From Terriglobales bacterium (GTDB lineage: Bacteria > Acidobacteriota > Terriglobia > Terriglobales > Acidobacteriaceae), in NCBI GenBank assembly GCA_035651655.1, contig DASRFG010000037.1, positions 62,001-126,000 of the forward strand: DNA of 64,000 nucleotides, in the 5' to 3' direction. The translations under genes and the position numbers were made by a program. Below are positions 49,499 through 58,983 of the stretch, in pieces (within the stretch, counting starts at the first letter, position 1; each line of letters begins with the position of its first letter). A model generated the notes under the pieces. It saw only the letters and a list, made by a program, of their open reading frames with translations. It did no database searches and was not told the origin of the DNA.

Positions 49499-52090
49499 CT
49501 AAGTGCGCGTTTCCACCCCGACGGCCGCTGCCATGCTCGATCCAGCTTTCAGCTGCCGCTCGATTGACTCGAAAAGCTCATTAGCGTGGATCGGTTTGGA
49601 AAGATAGCCATCCATACCCGCTTCCAGGCAGCGTTCCTGGTCGCCCTTCAGCGCATGCGCCGTCATGGCGATGATGGGAATATGTGTGCCGGTGGTTTTC
49701 TCTCTCTCGCGAATTCTGGCAGTCGCTTCCAGTCCGTCCATCTCCGGCATTTGTACATCCATCAGCACTAGATCGAACCGGTGTTGTTCCAGCGCAGCCA
49801 ATGCTTTTACACCGTTCTCGGCCAGTGTCACCAAGTGCCCATTTCGCTCCAGCAAACGGACCGCCAGCTTTTGGTTAACCAGGTTGTCCTCAGCCAGCAA
49901 AATGCGTAGCTGGTGGCGGTGGTCGCGCAGGGAATGCCGGGTCACTAGAGAGGCTTGACCTCCGGCGCTCTTTCCTCTCCCCAGGGCAATTTGAATGGCT
50001 TCCAGCAACTCCGACCGCGCGACAGGTTTGGTCAGGTAAGCGGCAATCCCCAGTTCCCGGCAGCGCGCCGCATCACCCCTTTGTCCCACGGTGGTCAGCA
50101 TCATAATCGCGGCGCCCGCCAGGGCCGGATCCACCTTGATGCGTTCGGCGACAGAAAAACCATCAATATCGGGCATGCGCGCGTCCAGGATCACTAGCGG
50201 GAACGGGTGCGCAGCCGTCTTGGCAAGTTCCAGGATACCCAATGCTGCTCCGCCTCCATCCGCCGGAGTCGGCTGCATGTGCCACTTTTTAAGCGTCATT
50301 TCTAAAATTTGGCGGTTGCTGGCATTGTCATCCACTACCAGGACCGCCAACCCTTTCAGGTCAATCTCAGCCGCGGAATCCAGGCTGCTCGCGTCCTTCT
50401 GGAGGCCCAGGCGGCAGGTAAAGTGAAACGAGCTTCCCGCGCCGATGTGGCTTTCCACCCAAATGCGTCCACCCATGGCCTTCACCAATCGTGAACAGAT
50501 GGTCAGGCCCAATCCCGTTCCCCCGTACCTGCGGGTGGTTGAGCTATCCGCTTGGGTGAAAGCCTCAAAGATGGCTTGCTGTCTTTCCATTGGAATACCT
50601 ATGCCGGTATCCGAGATCACACAATGTAAGCGGATGTGCTGTTCCGTGTGCGAGTCCTCCTCAACGCGGAGTGTCACCTCTCCGCGCTCCGTAAATTTAA
50701 TGGCGTTCCCCACCAGGTTCACCACAATTTGTCGAAGGCGGCCGGGATCACCGATCAGTGCGCAAGGCGTCTCCTGCCCGATATCGCAGATCAGCTCCAA
50801 CCCTTTTTCATGAGCGCGGACGGCAAGGGTCTTCAGTCCGTCCTCCAGCGCGTTGCGCAGATTGAACTCGATGGCTTCAATCTCCATCCTGCCGGCTTCA
50901 ATCTTCGAAAAGTCCAGCAGGTCGTTGATGATGGTCAGCAAAGAGTCTGCGGAAGTTTTCACCATTCCCAGGAATTCACGTTGGTCGGCGTTGAGTTCGG
51001 TCTCAAGCAGCATTTCCGTCATTCCCAGGACTCCGTTCATTGGAGTGCGGATCTCGTGGCTCATGTTCGCCAGAAACTCACTCTTGGCTTGGTTGGCCGC
51101 TTCGGCCGCCAGGGAGGCGCTTCGCAGCTCAATTTGAATTCGCTCCTGGCGGTACTGGATCACCAATGTCCGGCAACTAAAGCACAGGAAGCAAGCCAGG
51201 CCAATCATTGCGGCTGAGATTATCTGCTCCCCAATAATGCACCCCGCCATTACCAGGACCAGCAGCGGATACAGTAGCGGAAAAAAATGTCGCACAATTC
51301 CGTGTCGAGTAGTCGTACTGCGTATCACCACTTCCGAACCGGCCGTGCTCCAGGTGGCGGCGATCGCCATCAGCATCACATCTCCAATGCTCCAGACGAT
51401 ATCGAACCAATTGCCATCTCTCAGATTTCTTCCCGGGTAGCTGTAATAAGCGCCCCCGACGCCAGCCACCACAAAGAATGTTCCCATCCGTCCAAAGAAA
51501 GCTTGTACCACTGAAGAACTGGTCAACGCACCACGCAACAAGAATGCGCTCGCCAATACTCCGTTATAGACAAGTCCCCGTTCCCATAACCGATACGCCA
51601 CTTCCAGAGGAGGATGCGCTCCCGGCGGACTGTAAGAAAAATAGAGATAAACGACAACCCAGAAGAGCATCGCCTGAATGAAGTCGAAGATGCGCAGCCA
51701 GTCAAATCGCCCCTCTGCGAAATCCACGTCAAGGAAGAGCGCCATGGCCAACGGTGCGTACCAGAAAACAAACAGCACGTCGCTGACTGACTGAACGAAG
51801 TGAGAAGGAGGGAAGACCGTACCGACCGCCAGCAGTGCTTCTGAAAAGGCAAGCAGCCCAAACGCCACCGTCCCCAGGTTCCAAAAATATCGCCCCGGGC
51901 TGCCAACCGAGCGACGAGAGGCCTGGTGCGCAACCCAAGCGCACAGCATCAGCAGCAAAAACTGAATCAGGTCGGAGAGCAGCGGACCCGGTGAGTTCGT
52001 TCCCAGGAGAATCAGGACAGCAGAGTGGGCGGTGAGCAAGAAACCGACGACGGCGATCCCCCGCCAGCTTCCCATTCTTCTCAGGTTCAT
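49499..52090 (-). CDS. Membrane hybrid histidine kinase with two receiver domains
   Basis: An 863-residue sensor kinase. About nine hydrophobic helices fill residues 10-310 and form an integral sensor of unknown ligand. The HisKA phosphoacceptor is H345 in [15 protein letters not shown], followed by an HATPase domain with [22 protein letters not shown] and GTGLGL. Two receivers follow, about 600-715 (acceptor Asp in [13 protein letters not shown]) and 735-850 (Asp in [13 protein letters not shown]). No Hpt domain is fused, so the phosphate must leave to a separate partner. No response regulator gene is adjacent. Confidence 0.95.
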   Translation of the reverse strand: MNLRRMGSWRGIAVVGFLLTAHSAVLILLGTNSPGPLLSDLIQFLLLMLCAWVAHQASRRSVGSPGRYFWNLGTVAFGLLAFSEALLAVGTVFPPSHFVQSVSDVLFVFWYAPLAMALFLDVDFAEGRFDWLRIFDFIQAMLFWVVVYLYFSYSPPGAHPPLEVAYRLWERGLVYNGVLASAFLLRGALTSSSVVQAFFGRMGTFFVVAGVGGAYYSYPGRNLRDGNWFDIVWSIGDVMLMAIAATWSTAGSEVVIRSTTTRHGIVRHFFPLLYPLLVLVMAGCIIGEQIISAAMIGLACFLCFSCRTLVIQYRQERIQIELRSASLAAEAANQAKSEFLANMSHEIRTPMNGVLGMTEMLLETELNADQREFLGMVKTSADSLLTIINDLLDFSKIEAGRMEIEAIEFNLRNALEDGLKTLAVRAHEKGLELICDIGQETPCALIGDPGRLRQIVVNLVGNAIKFTERGEVTLRVEEDSHTEQHIRLHCVISDTGIGIPMERQQAIFEAFTQADSSTTRRYGGTGLGLTICSRLVKAMGGRIWVESHIGAGSSFHFTCRLGLQKDASSLDSAAEIDLKGLAVLVVDDNASNRQILEMTLKKWHMQPTPADGGGAALGILELAKTAAHPFPLVILDARMPDIDGFSVAERIKVDPALAGAAIMMLTTVGQRGDAARCRELGIAAYLTKPVARSELLEAIQIALGRGKSAGGQASLVTRHSLRDHRHQLRILLAEDNLVNQKLAVRLLERNGHLVTLAENGVKALAALEQHRFDLVLMDVQMPEMDGLEATARIREREKTTGTHIPIIAMTAHALKGDQERCLEAGMDGYLSKPIHANELFESIERQLKAGSSMAAAVGVETRT

Positions 52091-52488
52091 GCGCGTTCCG
52101 CCGAGCGCTGGCTTGCGCCGAGACCTAAATGATCAACAGCGACGGAGTCCAGCTACAGCCATCCGAATGTGGATCAGTTCAGCCTAAAGCTTCACTGGCA
52201 CCTCGCCGTAGGTGACGAAAGGCTCCGTCAGCGATGGGGAAGGGAAGGTGGTTGCAAGAATCGAATCAGGATCGGGTGATGGACCATTCCATGCGGCAGG
52301 CGCACGAAGCTTCCTGCAATGCCAGTTCGGGTCTGGTCATTCAGAGTGTCTCTCCTGGTCGCGATGCACGAACAGGCCAGTCAAAAATCAGGATCGCCGC
52401 CAATAGCGTGCCGCTTAGGAGTTTCACTGCTCGTCTCAGTAACGGGTCTCCCCGGAGTTCTCCAAGAGCTCAGCTTCCTATTTCGGGG
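52091..52488. other. Gene-free stretch before the S9 peptidase terminus
   Basis: The 398 bases between the kinase start and the stop of the S9 peptidase gene contain the kinase promoter region but no convincing gene, RNA, repeat or terminator. Short open frames on the plus strand have neither good starts nor protein-like composition. Confidence 0.55.
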
Positions 52489-54651
52489 TTATTTTGATAC
52501 CGCAGCCGTCGCCGGCGCGGGATCGTACTTCTCCAGCCATTTCAACTCTTCCCGCACCTTTATCTTTCCGTGCCACGGATTTTTCGAGAGCGAATGGCCC
52601 TCTCCCGGAAAGATCAATAGCGTGCTCGGTATGCCCAGCGAGTGAAGCGCGTGCTCCAGCAGGTAGTCCTCGGCCACGGCCACTCGAATATCATCGCCTC
52701 CCCCAACCACATGCGTCGGCGTTTTCACCTTGTTCATCTGGAACAGCGCCGCTTCATCGTTGTACATCGCCTGCGCCTCCCACGGACGTCCGCCAAGATA
52801 GAACGCGTCATCGAATGTCAGATCATCATTGCCCCAGTTGGCCGCATGCTCTACTGCGCCCGCGCCCGTGACTGCGGCTTTGAAGCGGGTGGTTTGCGTG
52901 ATCAGCCAGTTCGTCATATAGCCGCCATAGCTGTAGCCGCCGATAGTCAGGTGATCGGGGTCGGCAATGCCCTCGCGCACCAGCGCATCCACTCCCTCAA
53001 GAATGTCCTTGCCGGGACGCGAAACTAGATGCGGCACGATTTCGCCCATGAACTTGTCACCGTACCCGCTGGAACCGCGATAGTTGGGCTCGAAGACAAG
53101 CCATCCATTGGTCGCGGCCAGCGCCGCCCATTGATACCAATCCGCCTCGAAGTGGTCCCCGTCGGCGTCCGCTGGACCACCATGGATCAGCGTAAGCATT
53201 CGCAAATGCTTGGCGCCAAACTGTCCCGGCGGATAGATCAGCATGCCTTCCACGGTGCTGCCGTCATCGGCGGTCCAACGATAAGGTTTTCCCTGCGGAA
53301 GCTCACGCTCGGCGAAAAGCTTATTGAATGACGTGATCGGACGCGCCTTCTCCAACTGATCAGCGCTCTCCGCCAGATAGACTTCGGTCGGCCGCTGCAA
53401 CGACGAATACACCACCGCAACTCGCGGCGAGTGCAGGGCGGTCGCGAAGTTTTCGTAAGTGCCCGGCCATCCCTGCTTCTTGTCAAAGCCGCTGTTGGCC
53501 CCAGCCTGAGAGTAAAGTTGCACTTGTGTTCCGAGCCGCGCCGGCGCGATCAGTCCGCCGCTTGGCAGAACTTCATACCGGCTTACCGGCCCGCCAAATT
53601 TGCCAGCCCAGCGGGTCACTTGCGCGCTGTTGATGTCCAGTTGGTACACCCGGTCTTGCAGGTCGCGATAGGTACTGTCAACCGATCCCAATCCCACGCG
53701 GAAGAAGACCGTCCGGCTGTCAGGCGACCACCTGAGATCGCCCTCGAGCGCCTGATTGTGAATCAGCTGGCGCGGAGAGTATTTAGGCCCGCCTTGGGCT
53801 AGTTCCACTTCATAGATCTCATACGCTTCTACGCCTTCGACCCGGTCCGATATCGAACCCGTGTTGAACACCAGCCTGCGCCCATCCGGCGACGCCACGA
53901 TCTCCTGCACCTTATATTGGCTATTCGCCACGATGCGCATTCCCGGCGTGCCCGCCTCCTCTTCTTTTTCCTTTTCCTTCGGAGTAATCGGCTGCATTCC
54001 CTCGGCAGCGTGTCGGGCCAGTGCACTCTCTAAATCGAGCGCCGCAATTACATCCCCCCGTTCCGCCTCGCGATACTGATTGACGTCGTTCCATTCTTTT
54101 TTGTAGGCATCCTTCTGGGCTTTAGTCCAGGGAGTCCGAGTGGCGAAATACAGCACGCGAGAATCAGGCGACCAGGCGAAGGCGTGAATGTCTTCATCTC
54201 CCGAAGTGATGGGGAAAGCTTCTCCGCCCGCCGGAGAGATCAGGTAAACCTGGGCCTTGCCTTTCTTGGCATCTCCGCCCTCCGCGTCGTCGGATTTCTT
54301 GTCGCCGGCCAGTTTGCGGTCCGAAATAAACGCGACCCAACGCCCGTCAGGCGACCACTGCGGATCGGTATCGTGGCCGCTCTGCGTCAACTGCGTCAGC
54401 GATCCGCCTCCCTTACTATCGTCTCTATATAGCCACAGATCTTTGCGGTAGATCTCCTGCTCCCAGTCGGCGCGCTGGGTGCCGATGACTACTTCGCGAC
54501 CGTCAGGCGAGAGCTTCACCGAACTAATTGATACTCCGTTGAAAAACTCGTCGAGCGTGAGCTTGGGTTTGTCGGCAGCATTTAACGAAACAACTGCCAC
54601 CTGCATTGCGAATAGAAGAGCAAAACTAACCACCAACCGCTTAATCAGCAT
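52489..54651 (-). CDS. S9-family prolyl oligopeptidase-type peptidase
   Basis: A 720-residue exported serine peptidase with a signal peptide (LVVSFALLFAMQVAVVSLNA). Residues 30-430 form a TolB/DPP4-like propeller with repeats such as DPQWSPDGRWVAFISDRK and DLRWSPDSRTVFFRVG. The C-terminal alpha/beta-hydrolase has nucleophile Ser in GGYSYGGYM, with the Asp expected near VVGGGDDIRV and the His in FPGEGHSLSKN. It resembles dipeptidyl/acylaminoacyl peptidases. It probably digests short peptides in the periplasm. Confidence 0.94.
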   Translation of the reverse strand: MLIKRLVVSFALLFAMQVAVVSLNAADKPKLTLDEFFNGVSISSVKLSPDGREVVIGTQRADWEQEIYRKDLWLYRDDSKGGGSLTQLTQSGHDTDPQWSPDGRWVAFISDRKLAGDKKSDDAEGGDAKKGKAQVYLISPAGGEAFPITSGDEDIHAFAWSPDSRVLYFATRTPWTKAQKDAYKKEWNDVNQYREAERGDVIAALDLESALARHAAEGMQPITPKEKEKEEEAGTPGMRIVANSQYKVQEIVASPDGRRLVFNTGSISDRVEGVEAYEIYEVELAQGGPKYSPRQLIHNQALEGDLRWSPDSRTVFFRVGLGSVDSTYRDLQDRVYQLDINSAQVTRWAGKFGGPVSRYEVLPSGGLIAPARLGTQVQLYSQAGANSGFDKKQGWPGTYENFATALHSPRVAVVYSSLQRPTEVYLAESADQLEKARPITSFNKLFAERELPQGKPYRWTADDGSTVEGMLIYPPGQFGAKHLRMLTLIHGGPADADGDHFEADWYQWAALAATNGWLVFEPNYRGSSGYGDKFMGEIVPHLVSRPGKDILEGVDALVREGIADPDHLTIGGYSYGGYMTNWLITQTTRFKAAVTGAGAVEHAANWGNDDLTFDDAFYLGGRPWEAQAMYNDEAALFQMNKVKTPTHVVGGGDDIRVAVAEDYLLEHALHSLGIPSTLLIFPGEGHSLSKNPWHGKIKVREELKWLEKYDPAPATAAVSK

Positions 54652-54754
54652 CAGTTTTCTCCACGGAGAAGAACTAGCTATATACCTTGGAAATTGGACA
54701 AACGCAATCAGCTCGTGCCTTGGTCTGGCTCGCTTCCTTATCTCACGGCCCGGC

Positions 54755-55879
54755 TCAACCCAGCCCTCTCAACAACCGCTCAATGTCGTCCGAACCATTG
54801 AATAAATGAGGTGACGCCCTCAAGTTTCCTTCACGCACCGCAATGTCAATTCCGTCTTCGTAAAGAGCTCGGCAAATCTCGCGATTGCGACCCTTCTCCC
54901 GATGGCTGAACACGACGAGCGCAGACCGGCTTCCTCGCTCGGCTGGGCTCAGCAAATCGAAATCCCTCCCTAGACCTTTGACGAGCATCTCCACCAAGTC
55001 GTCATTGTGCTTCGCGATCGCGTTCATCCCCTTGTCGCAGAGATACTCAACCGCCGCCGTCCACGGCATGAAGTTGAAAAAGTTGGCGGTGCCGAAAACA
55101 TCAAAAGCGGCAGCACCAAGATCGTTTGCAATTCGGTAGTCTCGCATGCTCACGCCCGTACTCCACATCATTGGCAGCCAGTAGGTCTGGATCGGCTCCA
55201 GTTCCGCGCGCAACCGAGGATGAATCCAGGCAAACCCCGTTCCGTACGGCCCGCACAGCCATTTACAGCCGGTGCTCGCGATTGCGCTGATGCCACTCTG
55301 ATTGAGGTCGAGGGCGCGCGCACCCACCCCCTGTGAGCCGTTAATCACGCACCAAATGCCATTATCTCGACAGACCTCGGCAATGCTTTCCAGGTCTATT
55401 ACTTCGCCGGTAAAGGAATTTACCCAGCTGCCGCAGAAGACTCGCGTCCTGCCGGTAAGTGCCGGTTTCAGCTGGTCAGCGTCGAAACCGCTGCCTTTCG
55501 GCTCCACAAACCTGACCGAAACGCCTTTGTCGCGTTGACCCAACCATGGAAAAACCGAGGCAGGAAAATCTCCCGCCAGCAACAGCACCTCATCTGCGGG
55601 TTTCCAGCGCATGCCATAGGCCAGCAAATTGATCCCGTAAGAGGCGCTATTCCCCAGAATAATATCGTCGGCACTGGCGTTGAAAAGTCTTGCCAGGGCG
55701 GCCTTCAGGCTCCTGGGAACTTCCAAAAAATCATCATCGGTAATGCGCCACGGTTCGACTTTCATCCGCAGCGCTTCGTTCAAGGCGGCGACCGCGCTTT
55801 TAGGTATGGGCGCCTGATGTGCGGTATTCAGCCAGACACGGCCATTGAATGGCCCAAAGTCCTCGGACAGCGGTTTCAT
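54755..55879 (-). CDS. Class V PLP-dependent aminotransferase
   Basis: A 374-residue fold-type I PLP enzyme of the cysteine desulfurase/isopenicillin-N epimerase branch. The PLP Lys lies in STGCKWLCGPYGTGFAWI, and the cofactor-binding Asp/His region is WCVINGSQGVGA. The cysteine-desulfurase catalytic Cys loop is not evident, which favours an epimerase or kynureninase-like reaction, not cysteine desulfuration. Its ATG overlaps the stop of the TlpA gene, so they are translationally coupled, with no known functional link. Confidence 0.85.
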   Translation of the reverse strand: MKPLSEDFGPFNGRVWLNTAHQAPIPKSAVAALNEALRMKVEPWRITDDDFLEVPRSLKAALARLFNASADDIILGNSASYGINLLAYGMRWKPADEVLLLAGDFPASVFPWLGQRDKGVSVRFVEPKGSGFDADQLKPALTGRTRVFCGSWVNSFTGEVIDLESIAEVCRDNGIWCVINGSQGVGARALDLNQSGISAIASTGCKWLCGPYGTGFAWIHPRLRAELEPIQTYWLPMMWSTGVSMRDYRIANDLGAAAFDVFGTANFFNFMPWTAAVEYLCDKGMNAIAKHNDDLVEMLVKGLGRDFDLLSPAERGSRSALVVFSHREKGRNREICRALYEDGIDIAVREGNLRASPHLFNGSDDIERLLRGLG

Positions 55880-56376
55880 CCTTTGGTTGACAGCTTGTTG
55901 AGAAAATCCACCACCTCGGGTTCAGTCCAATCCACCGCGCCGATGAACTTGCGGCGCACAATGCCGTTACGGTCAATGATGTACGTCTCGGGGAACTTGA
56001 AAGTCCCGTACAGCCGATTGCTCTTCTGATCCACGTCTCGTACGGTGAGCAAGTCAATTTTATGCTCTTGTAAAAACTGGTGATAGGACTGGCCGCTCGC
56101 ATCCAGGCTCACCGCCAGCACCTCTACGCCACGGTCCTTCATCTTCGACTGCATGGCCACCAGCGACGGCATTTCTTCGACACATGGAGCGCACCACGTT
56201 GCCCAGAAATTCAGCACCACAACTTTGCCGTGCAGGTCGTGCAATGAGACCGCGCGCTCGCTGTCCTTTACCGTGAAATCAGGCGCTGGCGTCCCAATTC
56301 CCGGCGGCCGAGTTCCGCTATAACAGCCGCTCAATAGGCCAGCCACAAGCAATGCGAACCAGGAGAGATGCTTCAC
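55876..56376 (-). CDS. TlpA-like thiol-disulfide reductase lipoprotein
   Basis: A 166-residue periplasmic thioredoxin-like protein. The GTG at 56376 is chosen because a lipoprotein signal follows directly (lipobox LLSGC, Cys18); the frame is open further upstream but without sense. The active site is WATWCAPCVEEMPS, and GKVVVLNFWA and DRNGIVRRKFIG are TlpA/ResA features. It would keep periplasmic thiols reduced, for instance for cytochrome or CuA assembly. It is back to back with the glycosyltransferase gene, whose start is only 22 bases away. Confidence 0.9.
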   Translation of the reverse strand: MKHLSWFALLVAGLLSGCYSGTRPPGIGTPAPDFTVKDSERAVSLHDLHGKVVVLNFWATWCAPCVEEMPSLVAMQSKMKDRGVEVLAVSLDASGQSYHQFLQEHKIDLLTVRDVDQKSNRLYGTFKFPETYIIDRNGIVRRKFIGAVDWTEPEVVDFLNKLSTKG

Positions 56377-56381
56377 AAAGC

Positions 56382-56387
56382 TATAAT
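56382..56387 (+). promoter_or_regulatory. -10 box of the glycosyltransferase/pterin operon, probably leaderless
   Basis: A perfect TATAAT lies 11 bases before the ATG at 56399 in the 22-bp gap between divergent genes. No good -35 box is visible. On the other strand the overlapping TATTAT could serve the TlpA gene, giving a two-way -10 element. Confidence 0.5.
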
Positions 56388-56398
56388 AAACAATTCGT

Positions 56399-57517
56399 AT
56401 GCTTAGGTCTCCGACTGACTCAAAGCGACAGCCGGGAGAGCAGGGAAGCGATGCTCCCGAGGTTTCCGTAATTGTCCCCGCGCGTAATGAGGAAGACTGC
56501 CTGGGAGCCTGCCTGCAGTCCATCGTGACTCAGGATGCAGTTGATTTCGAGGTCATCGTGGTGGACGACGATTCCACCGACCGCACTCGCGAAATCGCCT
56601 CGTCGTTTGCGAATGTCCAGGTTGTGCACGCCGCTCCCCTGCGCCCTGGCCGCACCGGCAAGTCGAACGCCCTCGCCACCGGTGCGACTCATGCGCGTGG
56701 CACCGGGCTGCTTTTTACCGACGCTGATACCGTGCATTTGCCGGGATCACTCGGCCGCACTGTGCTCGAAGCTCAGGCACACCACGCTGCGCTCCTTTCT
56801 TATTCTCCCGCCCAGGAAGTGCACGGGTTTTGGGAAAAGGCCATTATGCCGGTGGTCTTTGCCGAACTCACGGCCACCTTCCGCACCGAAGACGTTAACG
56901 ATCCTGCCTCTCCCGTCGCTGCCGCCAATGGTCAGTATCTGTTTATCCGCCGCGATGTTTATGAGAGCATCGGTGGGTTCGCCTCACTTTCCCAAAGCCT
57001 GCTCGAAGACGTGGATCTGGCCCGCGCTGTAAAGCGTGCGGGTTATCCTGTGTATTTCCGCTTCGGCGGGGACGCCGTACGCACGCGCATGTACCGCAAC
57101 TTCGCTGATCTTCGCCAGGGCTGGACCAAAAATCTGGCGCTGCTCTTTCCATCGCCGGGACAACTTGCGATCAAGCGCGCCTTGGAATTTCTGGTCGTGC
57201 TTGTTGGGACGACCACCGCTCTCATTGCCGCTCTAAAAAACGCTCCCGGTCTGGCCGTATCAGCCGGAGCCCTCGCCGCCACCCTCTATGCCCTCTTTTT
57301 ACGCCGTATTCGTCGCGCCCATTTCGGCTGGGACGCCAACCTGCTGGCAATCTTCGGCTTGCCAGTTTTCGTGTTACTTTTGCGGCGCTCGCAACTCTCT
57401 CATAGGCGAGGGGCGATCGTATGGAAAGGTCGTACCTACGGAGGACGTGCATTCCCGGCGCAGAAACCGGGAGACATGCGCGCGGAAGCTGTTGGCGCGC
57501 ACCGGAGTGGCACCTAG
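56399..57517 (+). CDS. Family 2 glycosyltransferase, membrane type
   Basis: A 372-residue GT-A glycosyltransferase. The N-terminal motif is VSVIVPARNEED, the DxD-type site is TDADTVHLPG, and EDVDLARAVKRAGY matches the family's ED motif near the acceptor site. Three hydrophobic helices near the C-terminus (FLVVLVGTTTALIAAL and following) anchor it in the inner membrane. It resembles HpnB-like and ceramide glucosyltransferases. It lies 15 bases before the pterin genes, so it is probably co-transcribed with them. Confidence 0.87.
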   Translation: MLRSPTDSKRQPGEQGSDAPEVSVIVPARNEEDCLGACLQSIVTQDAVDFEVIVVDDDSTDRTREIASSFANVQVVHAAPLRPGRTGKSNALATGATHARGTGLLFTDADTVHLPGSLGRTVLEAQAHHAALLSYSPAQEVHGFWEKAIMPVVFAELTATFRTEDVNDPASPVAAANGQYLFIRRDVYESIGGFASLSQSLLEDVDLARAVKRAGYPVYFRFGGDAVRTRMYRNFADLRQGWTKNLALLFPSPGQLAIKRALEFLVVLVGTTTALIAALKNAPGLAVSAGALAATLYALFLRRIRRAHFGWDANLLAIFGLPVFVLLLRRSQLSHRRGAIVWKGRTYGGRAFPAQKPGDMRAEAVGAHRSGT

Positions 57518-57532
57518 GTTACGAGGAACTTC

Positions 57533-57943
57533 ATGGTTTACCTGACCCGCAAAGCCGAGTTTTCCGCCTCGCACTACTACCACAATCCGGACCTGAGCCC
57601 GGAGGAAAATCGCCGCCTTTTCGGAAAGTGCAACAATCCCAACGGTCACGGGCACAACTACACTCTCGAAGTTACCGTCAAAGGCGAGGTCAATCCCCGC
57701 TCCGGTTTCGTGGTGGACCTCAAGCAGCTCAAGGACATTCTCAACCGCGAAGTTCTCGATGCCATGGATCACCGCTTCTTGAACAAAGAGGTGCCAGAAT
57801 TCGCTCGGCAAATTCCCACTACCGAAAACATTGCCATTGCCGTCTGGCAGCGTCTGCAGCCGCGTCTTCAAGCTGCGCAACTGCATCGGGTGCGAGTTTA
57901 CGAGACACCCGACTTGTTCGTGGATTTTTATGGGGAGCCATGA
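57533..57943 (+). CDS. 6-pyruvoyl-tetrahydropterin synthase, eukaryote-like (first copy)
   Basis: A 136-residue T-fold enzyme. Zinc ligands are H14 (SASHYYHN), H39 and H41; the catalytic set is C33, D79-H80 (MDHRFLN) and E124 (VYETPD). The segment GKCNNPNGHGHNY is the animal PTPS signature, with Cys and HxH separated as C-x5-HGH; QueD has C-x3-HGH. That points to conversion of dihydroneopterin triphosphate to 6-pyruvoyl-tetrahydropterin, not the queuosine precursor. A second copy overlaps it by four bases. Confidence 0.87.
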   Translation: MVYLTRKAEFSASHYYHNPDLSPEENRRLFGKCNNPNGHGHNYTLEVTVKGEVNPRSGFVVDLKQLKDILNREVLDAMDHRFLNKEVPEFARQIPTTENIAIAVWQRLQPRLQAAQLHRVRVYETPDLFVDFYGEP

Positions 57944-58362
57944 AAGCTCATCTCACACGCCGCTATATGTTTTCTGCGTCGCACCGCCTGCACAGCGAGC
58001 AGATGTCGGAGGAGGAAAATCGCCGCACGTACGGCAAGTGCAATAATCCCTATGGTCACGGTCATAACTACGCGCTTGAAGTAACCGTCAGCGGCCAGGT
58101 AGATCCGAGCACGGGAATGGTCTGCAATCTTGTGGATCTCGATCATTTTGTCGAACGAGAGGTGCTGCAGCGCTTCGACCACGAGAATCTGAACCTTCGC
58201 CCGGAGTTCAAAACTGACGTTCCCACGACAGAAAACTTGTGTACTGAGATTTATAACGTTTTGCATCGCGGCTTCCGCGCCGCTCATCTGGAGAAGGTCA
58301 GATTAGAAGAGACCATGATGAATTCGTTCGAGTACGCCGGCCAGGCTGAGCTCCGCCATTAG
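57940..58362 (+). CDS. 6-pyruvoyl-tetrahydropterin synthase, eukaryote-like (second copy)
   Basis: A 140-residue tandem paralogue that keeps all key residues: zinc ligands H15, H40 and H42, catalytic C34, D80-H81 (FDHENLN) and E124. Its signature GKCNNPYGHGHNY is again PTPS-like. It has diverged well outside the active site, so it is not a recent copy. Overlap with the first copy (ATGA) suggests coupled expression, and T-fold subunits could form mixed hexamers. Function as a separate enzyme or a partner is unknown. Confidence 0.85.
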   Translation: MKAHLTRRYMFSASHRLHSEQMSEEENRRTYGKCNNPYGHGHNYALEVTVSGQVDPSTGMVCNLVDLDHFVEREVLQRFDHENLNLRPEFKTDVPTTENLCTEIYNVLHRGFRAAHLEKVRLEETMMNSFEYAGQAELRH

Positions 58363-58383
58363 CCGGCAGGGAGCAGGGAAGCA

Positions 58384-58980
58384 ATGAAGGAAACCGTAGC
58401 CACCACGCTAACCAGCGCCAGCTTTGAAGAGCTGGTGCGAGAAATGATTATTCGGTTGGGTGAAGATCCCAAACGGGAAGGGCTGGAGCGAACGCCCACA
58501 CGAGTGCATCATGCTTTAGAGCAGCTCACGCGCGGTTACCGGGAAGATCCCGAAAGCATCTTGCGCGGCGCTCTGTTTACCGTGAGCTACGATGAAATGG
58601 TAATTGTCAAGGATATTGAGATGTTCAGCCTGTGCGAGCACCACCTGCTGCCCTTCTTCGGCAAAGTGCATGTGGCCTACATTCCCAAAGGCAAAGTGAT
58701 CGGCCTCAGCAAACTCCCCCGCCTGGTGGATGTTTTTGCCCGCCGCCTGCAAGTGCAGGAGCGCCTTACGACCCAGATCGCAGAGACCATTCAGAACGCT
58801 ATCGAACCCCAAGGCGTGGGTGTAGTGATCGAGGCGCGCCACCTGTGCATGATGATGCGTGGCGTTGAAAAGCAACACTCTGCCGCGGTGACTTCATCCA
58901 TGCTCGGCGTCTTCCGCGACGGCCGTGAGACCCGCGAAGAGTTCCTCTCCCTCATTCGCCAACGCACCAACGGAGTCTAG
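58384..58980 (+). CDS. folE: GTP cyclohydrolase I
   Basis: A 198-residue type IA enzyme that opens GTP to dihydroneopterin triphosphate, the entry to folate, biopterin and queuosine pathways. Zinc ligands are in [12 protein letters not shown] and [10 protein letters not shown]. The family's SVEKQHS-like site is [16 protein letters not shown]. It supplies the substrate for the two PTPS-like proteins encoded just upstream. The ATG has GGGAG-like bases before it, and the next gene starts three bases after its stop. Confidence 0.96.
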   Translation: MKETVATTLTSASFEELVREMIIRLGEDPKREGLERTPTRVHHALEQLTRGYREDPESILRGALFTVSYDEMVIVKDIEMFSLCEHHLLPFFGKVHVAYIPKGKVIGLSKLPRLVDVFARRLQVQERLTTQIAETIQNAIEPQGVGVVIEARHLCMMMRGVEKQHSAAVTSSMLGVFRDGRETREEFLSLIRQRTNGV

Positions 58981-58983
58981 AAC

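Noticed and set aside
52212-52406. A small plus-strand gene in the gap before the S9 peptidase
   Set aside because: It has no ribosome binding site, a biased composition and no homology.
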